This document shows, one piece after another, positions 46,801 through 58,800 of a DNA stretch of 64,000 nt; positions within the stretch are counted from its first letter, which is position 1, and every line of letters starts with the position of its first letter. The notes beneath the pieces are model-generated. The model ran no database searches. It had not been told where the DNA came from and was given only the letters and a program-made list of their open reading frames with translations. The translations under genes were made by a program, and so were the position numbers. Origin of the DNA: Ampullaceana balthica (lineage: Eukaryota; Mollusca; Gastropoda; Lymnaeidae); assembly GCA_944989445.1 (NCBI GenBank), contig CALYLW010000056.1, positions 1,703,948 through 1,767,947 on the forward strand, read 5' to 3'.

Positions 46801-49800
46801 CTTATGTGGCGGTGGTTTATCAGACTGTACTTATGTGGCGGTGGTTTATCAGACTGTGGTTACGTGGTGGTAGTTTATCAAACTGTACTTACGCGGTGGT
46901 GGTTTATCAGACTGTACTTATGTGGCGGTGTTTTATCAGACTGTACATGTGTGGCGGTGGTTTATCAGACTGTACCTACGTGGTGGTGGTTTATCAGACT
47001 GTACTTACTTGGCGGTGGTTTATCAAACTGTACTTACGTGGTGGTGGTTTATCAGACTGTGGTTACGTGGTGGTAGTTTATCAAACTGTACTGACGCGGT
47101 GGTGGTTTATCAGAATGTACTTACTTGGCGGTGGTTTATCAAACTGTACTTACGTGGCGGTGGTTTATCCAAGACAGCGAAGACGACTACTATGAACGAG
47201 AACAAGCCAGCAGCAACCAGCCCGCCTATCAGGCCACCGATCAGGCTGTTGTTGGTCCGCTGGATGGTGGACGGCATCATTTCTAACGGATCGCCGGTGC
47301 TCGTCGATTCGACGAAATTGACATCTTGGTTTCTCGTTGCCTCTGGGGTCAAGAAATCATTAGGGTTCACAGTTGTTGTTGTCGTCTCGAGAAGTGTAAC
47401 TTGCTGAATCGTTCCCGTGAACAGGGCAGTGGTAGTTTCTGGAATCGGCTCTGAGCGGAGGAAGGAAATCGTGACATTAACACTGGAAATTTCAGAATTT
47501 TCTAGACGTATTTGATGAAGCATTAAACACAATATAGATCATTATAAATAACCGATACTGGATACAGTACATACTGGACGTCATTTTCTACATGGCATAC
47601 AAACATACGTACAGTGTGATGTAGAAATCTAATGATTAATCTTGAGTGTGAGCAATTCTTGGCTACATTTAGTAAATCGCCGTCCTTGGATGGGTGGCTG
47701 CATTTTATGAGGATGGCAACGTCCCGAAGTAATACATTTTACTCCCGAAGTAATACATTTTACTCCCGAAGTAATACATTTTACTCCCGAAGTAATACAT
47801 TTTACTCCCGAAGTAATACATTTTACTCCCGAAGTAATACATTTTACTCCCGAAGTAATACATTTTACTCCCGAAGTAATACATTTTACTCTCGAACAAT
47901 TTCAGGCTATTAGTATTAGCTATCTTTTTAAAATTAATTTTTAAAACACTTTTTACATTCATTGAGTGCCCCGCATAATTCTTTTGTCTTAAATAGTTAT
48001 TTGATTGGTGTCGGATGTGGAAACTGTCATTTGTATGCTACTTAAGTCTAACATTGCTAGTCTAACCCAAACATTGTAGTCTAACCCTAATCTTGTTAGT
48101 CTAACACAACCTTGTTGGTCTAACACTAACCTTGCTGGTCTAACACTAACCTTGCTGGTCTAACACTAACCTTGTTGGTCTAACACTAACCTTGTTGGTC
48201 TAACACTAACCTTGTTGGTCTAACACTAACCTTGCTGGTCTAACACTAACCTTGCTGGTCTAACACTAACCTTGCTGGTCTAACACTAACCTTGCTGGTC
48301 TAACACTAATCTTGTTGGTCTAACCCTAACCTTGCTGGTCTAACACTAACCTAGTTAGTCTAACACAACCTTGTTGGTCTAACACTAACCTTGTTGGTCT
48401 AACACTAACCTTGTTGGTCTAACACTAACCTTGTTGGTCTAACCCTAACCTTGCTGGTCTAACACTAACCTTGTTGGTCTAACACTAACCTTGTTGGTCT
48501 AACACTAACCTTGTTGGTCTAACACTAACCTTGTTGGTCTAACACTAACCTTGTTGGTCTAACCCTAACCTTGCTGGTCTAACACTAACCTTGTTGGTCT
48601 AACACTAACCTTGTTGGTCTAACACTAACCTTGTTGGTCTAACACTAACCTTGTTGGTCTAACACTAACCTTGTTGGTCTAACACTAACCTTGTTGGTCT
48701 AACACTAACCTTGTTGGTCTAACGCTAACCTTGTTGGTCTAACCCTAACCTTGTTGGTCTAACACTAACCTTGTTGGTCTAACACTAACCTTGTTGGTCT
48801 AACGCTAACCTTGTTGGTCTAACACTAACGCCCCGAGTCTAGCCCTAGACCCGTAAGTCTAGCCCTAGACCCGTAAGTCTAGCCCTAGACCCGTAAGTCT
48901 AGCCCTAGACCCGTAAGTCTAGCCCTAGACCCGTAAGTCTAGCCCTAGACCCGTAAGTCTAGCCCTAGACCCGTAAGTCTAGCCCAAACTCTTTCTTTTG
49001 GCGCAACTACGCCATGCGAGCGTTATAGTCACACTACAATGAGCCTAAGAAATGAAGTTTTTCTTGCTACCAGTCCTACCATCTTCACTCATCATAAACT
49101 TCATAGAAAGTGTTTCCGGGCAAGTGTCAGCGCAGGTTTTATTTTTGGCCGTGGAGTCTTCGAAGCACACACAGTTGTTTGGATCATTGAATGGGCGAAC
49201 CTAAAAATACCAAAAGAATATGTGGTGACCATATTTTGTATAAGAGTGGTCAGATGGTCTAATGCTGGGAAATATGGTCCCAGGGGCTTTGTATTATCTA
49301 TGACCTATTGGATTTACTGAACGGCTAGAAAGCACCCCTCCCTCCCCCCAAATCGACTTTAAAAAAACTGTGTTATCGAATACTCACGTGAGTTCAATTT
49401 CGCTTACCTTAACATGCTCTAGACTATAACATAAATGACTTAAATAAATTCCACTTAAAAAACATGCTCTAGACTAAATGCGTGACTAAGATAACTTTCA
49501 CTTAACATAACATGCTCTATACTACATACATGACTAAGATAACTTTCACTTAACATAACATGCTCTATACTACATACATGAATAAGATAACCATTACCTA
49601 CCATAATCTGATATGTGCCTTTAAAAAGTCGAGTTATCACATAAAATGTTTGAGTCAGATTTACGACCTATGAGGATAAAACAACGGAATATCAAATGCA
49701 TTGCTTGAATCATTTAGAATGCAATATAATATTTTTAAAAATTAAAGTCAATACAAGTTCTTGCTGCTATTATATAGACCAGGGGTTGTAGGGCACCTAC

Positions 49801-52800
49801 GGCACCGGCTTTTTTCAAAAGCCCAAATAACTTATCCTTGTTTGCTAAATACGAAATTTTAAACTTCCTGAAATGTACACAAAGTATTTTATAATTATTG
49901 TTTGAGTAAATGACGTCATATAATATTTTACGGCGAGAAACACCACACGCTCTGTTAATCTTGAAACCAAAATGATTTTGATTTTACGTCTATATTTTCA
50001 ATTTTGAAAAAAAAATAGTTCTCTTTTTAACTGCTATGGACTGTTGCACTATGTCCCTCAGCGTTACAGAGACAGACAGACAGGTTCTTCTTTGAGCGTT
50101 ACGGAATGAGTGAGTCAGTCAGTGGTAATTGAGGGTGTTTATATTATATATACTAAACTATAATTTGTCAATTATCTTTCTTTGCTTCTGATTAATCCTA
50201 AAAATTATCAATGCCCCCACTTTCATGACATCATTCATATGTTTCATCCCGTATCCGTGTAGTTATCTACATTCGTTTGGACCTGGTCTACTTGTTTTCA
50301 GAGTTCATAGACAACACGATCATCGAGCTGTTTACATTAATTCTGAAACAGGAGTAGCGCGTCAAAATAAATAATCAATCGGTTTTGGTCTTTTTTTCTG
50401 GAACGGAAAAAATTGATGACACTGATCGACTAAAAAAATGCCAAACGCTTGTGTAATGTATGCCTAAGAATAATCAAGATTTTATTTGTATACCAGGAGG
50501 AAATAAAATCTTTAAGTAACGTTAGATGTCGCTCAAATTTAAAATCTCGTTTTTTAAATTCGGGTTATTGCTTGTAATATGATAAAGATATAGAATGTGC
50601 GCTTTCTGGTGTCAACACAGCCAATCCACGAAATTTAAAAAGCCTCTCCCCTAAATTAAACTTCCTCTAACATTAACCGTAGTCCTCTTTTTTCCCTAAC
50701 CCTAATCTTTCCAAAACCTTAAATTTCGTTAACTCTAAAACTTCCATAACCACGCTCAGTGCATACGGAATAAATAGTCTTAGTTTTCACACCACAGCAA
50801 CACGTTCTGCCTGAATTAATGTCAAACTAATGCTAACTACAATTATCAAATAAAATAACATTACAAAGAACACATACAGTGTCAGTTTTATGTGAATAAT
50901 CTCCTACTCACGTCAACTTCATGAAGGAATGTTTTTGCTTCATTTGTATCAGTATTTAACGCATGTATTTCGTAGAAGGTGAAGACTGGTTTCAAGCTGA
51001 ACTGGATTTTCAGCTCTCCAGGAAACGGCAGACGCTGAAGTAGGAGATTTGGTCTCCAGTCTACTTTCGTTTGCGCATCGACTTGATGTTATAAAGAAAA
51101 GGGAAAGGCGATTGTTGTTAGCCAAACAAATATACCAATTTTATGCAAAGTGGTTAAACACCAAGATTCATAAGGTCCCAAAACAATAAAATAACGATAG
51201 TATTAGTATTTACCCTGATAAAGACAGCTCCCGCTCGCAAAGATATAAATCAGCCACAGACAATGTTCCTCAAGCATTGGTGATTGTCGGTTCACCAGTG
51301 CTAACAAAGCTTTTATTAAGTTTGTTGGACCAATAAGTCAATAAGTTTCTAAGTGCATTAAGGACCAGTGAATAAGTTTCCAAGTGCATTAAGGACCAGT
51401 GAATAAGTTTCCAAGTGCACCAAAGACCAGTGAATAGGTTTCCAAGTGCACCAAAGGCCAGTAAATGTTTGAAGTTTCATTTTGTATAAAAGCCGGATGT
51501 TTGTATCATTTAGTTCATGTGATAAATGAAATGTCACTGTCTGTTTATGTAAGGGGCCGTCCATAAAATACGTCACGCTCCGAGGGGGGGAGGGGGTCTA
51601 AGAAAGTGTGACACTTTGTGTCAAGGGGAGGGGGGGTCAGGCCATGTGTTTTGTCACACATTTATTATTTTTAGTATTTTTTTCTAATTTATTTATATTT
51701 TTTTAGTAGAATTTAAATAGCTTTAAAAATAATTTTCAAAAATTTTGTGAAACATTAGAATTAGTTTTCTGTCAAAATAGCATTGAAATGCGTATCTCCT
51801 GAATGTGTTGTTCATAAATCTGAATTGGATACAGCAGGACTGATATCGAAGGATCAGGAATGGTTTGACAATCATGTTCGCACCAGCCAATATTTCACTC
51901 AAATTGTTATTAAATATCAGGACATGAAATGTTGCGACAAAGCACGAAGCTCATATTTTAACGTTTTACCTTAATTCTTCCTTCCTCCAATCATAATCAA
52001 CCAAACAAATGATGGACTCAAAGCTTAAGAAATAGCAGATGCAGATTCTCATAAATTTCCTTCCTTGTTTGTAGCACAAACTCTCAAATTTGATGAAATT
52101 ATGCCAAGATCAACAGGAGCTTTCAAAGTACAACCATATGATTATCTGCGTATTTGATCGACTTTGCAAAGTATGTCACTCATATTTTGCCTCACAAACA
52201 ATGTTGAAGAAACATACAGGACAACACAGAGCTCGGGCTCAGGAGAATGTGCCCACCCAAACTGTTCAAGAATCAACTCAGATAAAACGCATCCGTCCTT
52301 TGAGAATCACTTCTAGAAGTCAAAGAGAACCCATGGCAGTTATTGCCAGAGGAGAAAATGCACATCCAGAGGCTGTTGAGTGGCTAGATGAGGACGAGTT
52401 GATCTGTCTGCAATTATCCTTCCAGGAAACGATGATTGTGAAAGATAGATGTCAGTCGTAACTATGGATGAACACAGATGATGTCCAGTGAATATTTTTG
52501 AATGAAATATAATTCATAGGACCATAATAAACAGATTAAATATAGCACACGAGTTGGTCACATAATTTGTAAATCTAGTCTTTTTTTTAGTCAAATTGTT
52601 TTGTTTCCTTTTTATTATGTACTTTTAAAAATCCGGCTTCGTCTCCGGCAGGATTTCACTTCATAAATCCGACTGGCCGGTAGATCCCTAATTTATATAT
52701 ATATTCATAATCACAATGGCCCCGGAAAATCCGGAATCTGGCCATTTTAACAAATCTGATTCCACTTCATAAATCCGGCCCACTTCAGCTCCAGCCGGAT

Positions 52801-55800
52801 TTCAAAATTTTGAATCCGGTACATCCCTACTTTTAAGTGGAAATTTTATATTTTAATACAATTTAATAGTGAAGTGTATTTTAAGTATTAAAGTAAATAT
52901 TTTAATTAGGTTTTAATTTAAAAAAAATTGGAAAGTGTAACGTACTTTAGGGGGGGGGGTGGTCCCAAGATTTGTGACAGTTTGTGACAGGGGGGAGGGG
53001 GGGGGTCAAAAATGGTCAAAAATAGCGTGACGTACTTTATGGACGGCCCCTAACCCAGTGGTCCCCAACCCTTTTATCGCAGTGGACCGGTCAAAATTTG
53101 ATAATTTTTCCCCGGCCCCCTGACCGGGGAGTGGGGGTGGGTGGCGGCGTTGATTGTTTCTACATGTATTTTAGATTGTGTTAATTAATAAAATAATTAA
53201 TACATTAATTTAAAAAATACAATTACCAAAAAAAAATGAATTTAAAATTGCTTAATATTTCAACTCACTAGATTATTCTAATGACTAGAACGTTAAATCA
53301 ATGAGATCACTGAGCTTGTTTCTCTTGGTTCGATCTAAGGGTAATGGGAGACAATGACACCCGAAGTGTGCTACCTACGTCCCATTTTATACCGTTGTTT
53401 TATTTGTGTTGCTTTCTCTGCAAAAAACCCCGCTCCACGCTGGTAATCTCAGGATATTCCTCCATATCTTTAATCTAGAAGACTAGAGGAGTTGTTTTCT
53501 TGAACGTAGTTTTAAGGTCGCTGTCATTTGCAGTCTCGAGCAGTTGAACTTCTTCTTTCACAGACATGCTAGATTCGCCTGGTTTGTTGACACATGGGTC
53601 AAGGATCCATTCCTTATTAGTCCATGGGTCGTTTGTGGTTGGGAAGTAGCGCTCGAACTCTTTTAAAAGCAAAGACTTGTGGTCGTGCACCAACTGGGAC
53701 ATCAGTCTCTCCTAGAAGTTCACGGTAAAATCCCGGCAAATGTCTTTAGTAGAGGACAAGATCAATTATTACCGATTGTGAGTAGCTTTTGTTAGCCTTA
53801 GTAATACGGTTAGCCAGCAAATATGACGCTCTCAGTGTGTTCTCATTTACTGATGTGGTGGCCCTTAGAGAAATACACCACTGTAAATAAAATGTAAATA
53901 ATTTAATATTCCTTGGCGGCCCGAGACGATTTGCTCCAAGGCCGGGTACCGTTCCGCGGCCCGGGGATTGGGGACCACTTTAGTAACCCATTGTCTTGAG
54001 TAGAGGGATTTAACCCACTGGAACCTCTCCAAAAGATATATATATATATAGTATGGTTAGGGGTTGCAATGATTTTTTAAAAACAATTCTTGTGAATACA
54101 AACATTTTTAATGACCAATTTCATGTGTTTTTAAAAGTGTACTTGGCATTGAAAAGGATCCGATAGAACATGCGATTTTTCAGCTGTGGTGGCGATGGAT
54201 TAGCCAGACGCTAGAAAACCTTCCTCCAAAACAACAGGGCAAGCCCTGAACTGGAACCTACAGAGAAAGTGGAAAAGAGGTCGTCCAAGAAACACTTGGC
54301 TCCGAGAGTTGGAGGCAGACATCAAAAGACGCCTTATCCTGGAAGATGCTGGAGAGACTATCCCAGGATAGGAATGCATGGAGAACCCTTGTGCGTGGCC
54401 TATGCCCTGGGAAGGATTGCAGGTATTGAAGATGATTGACTGCTGGTTGTCGTGGACGAGAAGGCTCAGCATCTTCTCAGCGTTAGTAACGACAGACTGA
54501 GTAGTTATTTTCTTCACCCCGACTTCTCTGGCTTTTTCAAAAAGCTTCATCGGGAGCTTCATCACACTAATGATGTCATGGTGCTAATGGTATCATGGTG
54601 CGTGTGGTGTCATAGTGATAACGGTGTCATAGTGCAAATAGTGTCAGTGCTCAGAGTGTCATGTTGCTGTTGCTTAAGGTCTCATAATGCATACGGAGTC
54701 AAAGCGCTAACGTTGTCTTTATGTCAATTGTGTATTAGTGATTACTGGTATCATACTGCTAAGTAGATGGATAACATGTAAACGGTATGAGTGAGCCTGA
54801 CAAGACGTCACAAAACAGCAAACGTTTCGACAAAGAGCTTTCTTCAACGAACAAATAGTGGCACATTGCTTGTTGTTTTTCCTTTCTTTTTATTTTAAAT
54901 ATCTATTTTATCATATAGTATGTTTTAAGAATTTAAATATAATTTTATTGCTTAGGTAAGTACGTATTTTCAGGGCCATCTTAACGCATAGGCACGTTGG
55001 CATTTGCCCGGGGGCCCACGAGCATAGGGGCCCATTGGGAATATGTTTATTTATATATAATATGAATATTTATTTTTTATTTCTGTGGGGGAGGGGCCCA
55101 ACACTATTACTTTGCCCGGGGCCCAAAATAGTGTAAAGACGGCTCTGCGTATTTTATGTTTATTTACTGATGAAGGCATTAGCCGAAACGTTTACTGTCG
55201 TATCAGTATCAGTCTAAAAGTAAAGCTCAAATTTATTGTTTTCATTACACAATTTGTTTGTGTATTTTGTATTTTATTTAAAAGCTTTATCGCAGTCCTA
55301 TTCTATATGATATTTTAGTGCTAACGGTGTTATAGTGCTAATGATGTCATAGTGCTAACGGTGTTATAGTGCTAATGATGTCATAGTGCTAATGATGTCA
55401 TAGTGTTAACGGTGTCATAGTGCTAATGATGTCATAGTGCTAACGGTGTCATAGTGCTAATGATGTCATAGTGCTAATGATGTCATAGTGTTAACGGTGT
55501 CATAGTGCTAATGATGTCATAGTGTTAACGGTGTTATAGTCCTAATGATGTCATAGTGCTAATGATGTCATAGTGCTAATGATGTCATAGTGTTAACGGT
55601 GTCATAGTGCTAATGATGTCATAGTGTTAACGGTGTTATAGTCCTAATGATGTCATAGTGCTAATGATGTCATAGTGTTAACGGTGCCATCGTGCTAATG
55701 ATGTCATAGTGTTAACGGTGTTATAGTCCTAATGATGTCATAGTGCTAATGATGTCATAGTGTTAACGGTGTCATAGTGCTAATGATGTCATAGTGTTAA

Positions 55801-58800
55801 CGGTGTTATAGTCCTAATGATGTCATAGTGCTAATGATGTCATAGTGTTAACGGTGTCATAGTGCTAATGATGTCATAGTGTTAACGGTGTCATAGTGCT
55901 AATGATGTCATAGTGCTAACGGTGTCATAGTGCTAATTATGTCATAGTGCTAACGGTGTCATAGTGCTAACGGTATTATAGTGATAAACGTGTTATAGTG
56001 CTAATGATCTCATAGTGCTAACGGTGTCATAGTGCTAATGATGGCATAGTTCTAATGGTGTTATAGTGATAATGATGGCATAGTGTTAACGGTGTTATAG
56101 TCCTAATGATGTCATAGTGCTAATGATGTCATAGTGTTAACGGTGTCATAGTGCTAATGATGTCATAGTGTTAACGGTGTCATAGTGCTAATGATGTCAT
56201 AGTGTTAACGGTGTCATAGTGCTAATGATGTCATAGTGCTAATGATGTCATAGTGCTAACGGTGTCATAGTGCTAATGATGTCTTAGTGCTAACGGTGTC
56301 ATAGTGCTAACGGTATTATAGTGATAACCGTGTTATAGTGCTAATGATCTCATAGTGCTAACGGTGTCATAGTGCTAATGATGGCATAGTTCTAATGTAG
56401 TTCTAGTGATAATGATGTCATAGTGCTAACGGTGTTATAGTGATAACGATGTTATAGTGATAACCGTGTCATAGTGAAAACGGTGTTATAGTGCTAATGA
56501 TCTCATAGTGCTAACGGTGTCATAGTGCTAACGGTGTTATAGTGCTATTGATCTCATAGTGCTAACGGTGTCATAGTGCTAACGGTGTTATAGTGCTAAT
56601 GATGTCATAGTGCTAACGGTGTTATAGTGATAAAGATGTTATAGTGCTAACGGTGTTATAGTGCTAATGATCTCATAGTGCTAACGGTGTCATAGTGCTA
56701 ACGGTGTTATAGTGCTATTGATCTCATAGTGCTAACGGTGTCATAGTGCTAACGGTGTTATAGTGCTAATGATGTCATAGTGCTAACGGTGTTATAGTGC
56801 TAATGATGTCATAGTGCTAACGGTGTTATAGTGCTAACGATGTCATAGTGCTAACGGTGTCATAGTGCTAACGGTGTCATAGTGCTAACGATGTCATAGT
56901 GCTAACGGTGTCATAGTGCTAACGGTGTTATTGTGCTAATGATGTCATAGTGCTAACGGTGTTATAGTGCTAATGATGTAATAGTGCTAACGGTGTTATA
57001 GTGCTAACGATGTCATAGTGCTAACGATGTCATAGTGCTAACGATGTCATAGTGCTAACGGTGTCATAGTGCTAATGATGTCATAGTGCTAATGATGTCA
57101 TAGTGCTAATGATGTTGTAGTGCTAATGATGTCATAGTGCTAATGATGTCATAGTGCTAATGATGTCATAGTGCTAATGATGTTGTAGTGCTAACGGTGT
57201 CATAGTGCTAACGATGTCATAGTGCTAACGGTGTCATAGTGCTAACCTACGAGAGCTCCTTGTTAAGATGTCTAAATGATGTAAAACCTTAAGCTGTACC
57301 TTATCTTACATTTACTTTTATGTTTATAAGATGAATAGATTATGCTGGATGTCACAGTTGAAATTCAAACATATACAATGTAATTGTAATCAAAACACAG
57401 TACTGTTAAAGATGTATAAGATCAGTTGAAAATTCTTAAAATCTCTTAGTGACTTACGCGCATAGCTGTTCCGAATTTTGAGTACCATCCATGCCTTGTT
57501 AGCCTCTGATGGCATTGTAGAGGGCATAGGCACGGAAAACACGGCCAACAGGTAGTCAGAATTTTGCAGCAGAGGTGGCATTTCATATACAAACACCACC
57601 TGTTCAAGAAATCAAAGCATGCGATATTTAGAATAGATGCTTGCCAAACATAAGCGGTGATTTGTCGACCATAGCAAGGGTCATTCGTCATGCTTATTGG
57701 CACACGTCTTGTGCTTGTCCTGGTGAATTATATATAGATGCATTTTTTGTATAATGAACACAAAGAAAAAATAAACGTTTTGCTGAACTAATGGATTTGT
57801 AACTGGCAGAATATACATCTAAACGTAAACAACCATGAACAACAACCCATTTTTGCAAAATGAAAGAAATAAGACAACAGAATTTTTAAAAACGATAGGC
57901 CAGTGGTCCGCGGACCGGTGCCGGTCCGTAGGCCTTCCATCCCCGATCCGCAGAAGTTGTTAAGAAAGGATATAAAAATATACCGTCTATACTCGTTCGC
58001 AAGCCGACATTTTTTGGACAAAATCTAGGGGGGAAAGTTGGGGGGTGGGGGGGAGGGGGTCGGCTTACGAGCGGGTTATAGGTGATTTGTGCATGGATAT
58101 TGAATAAAGGTGTTGTTATTGAAGATCATCAAGGTCCTTTTCTACATTCTACAAGATTCGAATGTTCTAACAGAAGCTATAAGATATTATTAAACATCTG
58201 CACTTACATTATTTAATCATTTTATTTATTTTTGTGAATGTTTTAATAAATTGATTTACAAATTTTGTTTTCAACAACGAATTTTAATGTACGCGCTTTC
58301 GTCACTGTTTAACAAAGAATTTTTTTTAAATACCGGTAACTCTTGCCTAACAAAGAGCACAAAGACAAAGATAGGCAGTACAAAGTAAACAATCATAATG
58401 ACCGATTTAGCTTGTAGTTTTTAAAAAAATGTGTTCTATTTTGTTTCAGCTGTCCTATTATTTTTTTTTGGGGGGGGGGTCGGCTTGAGAGCGGGTTATA
58501 CACTTTTAATACTTTTCTCTTCTAAAAGTGGGTGAGGGGGGTCTGCTTATGAACGAACGGCCTATAGAATGACTATATATGGTAATTATAATCCTTCATT
58601 TGCAACCCTAAATACTAACCCTATAGAATATTTAATATGTCAATTTTTCGGCAATAATCGCAAACAATGAAACAAACAACGTCAGCAGAGGTAAAATAAT
58701 GCACCGGTCCATGGAGAGATGAAAACATTCCTGCCGGTCCGCCATACTAAAATGTTTGAGAAGCACTGCGATAGGCTATTGAAAAAAAACAGCAATAAGT

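Larger units (their letters stand above)
51553..53050. mobile_element. 1.5-kb TIR element carrying an unidentified zinc-finger frame
   Basis: Inverted ends GGGGCCGTCCATAAAATACG and CGTACTTTATGGACGGCCCC match the MITE at 16281-16556. TAA flanks both sides. The interior holds plus-strand coding remains (51783-52461) and an inserted MITE (52625-52832). The superfamily is not clear to me; the ends lack hAT features. Confidence 0.75.

Noticed and set aside
46682..47407. Plus-strand frames of up to 161 codons, rich in VVYQTVLTWWW.
   Set aside because: They come from the antisense of the 29-bp donor array and of the membrane exon.
47632..47962. Frames reading SRSNTFY and SKMYYFG repeats.
   Set aside because: They are translations of the 21-bp array.
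29036..57248. Regular short repeats that might suggest CRISPR arrays.
   Set aside because: The units are head to tail without unique spacers, and the DNA is eukaryotic.
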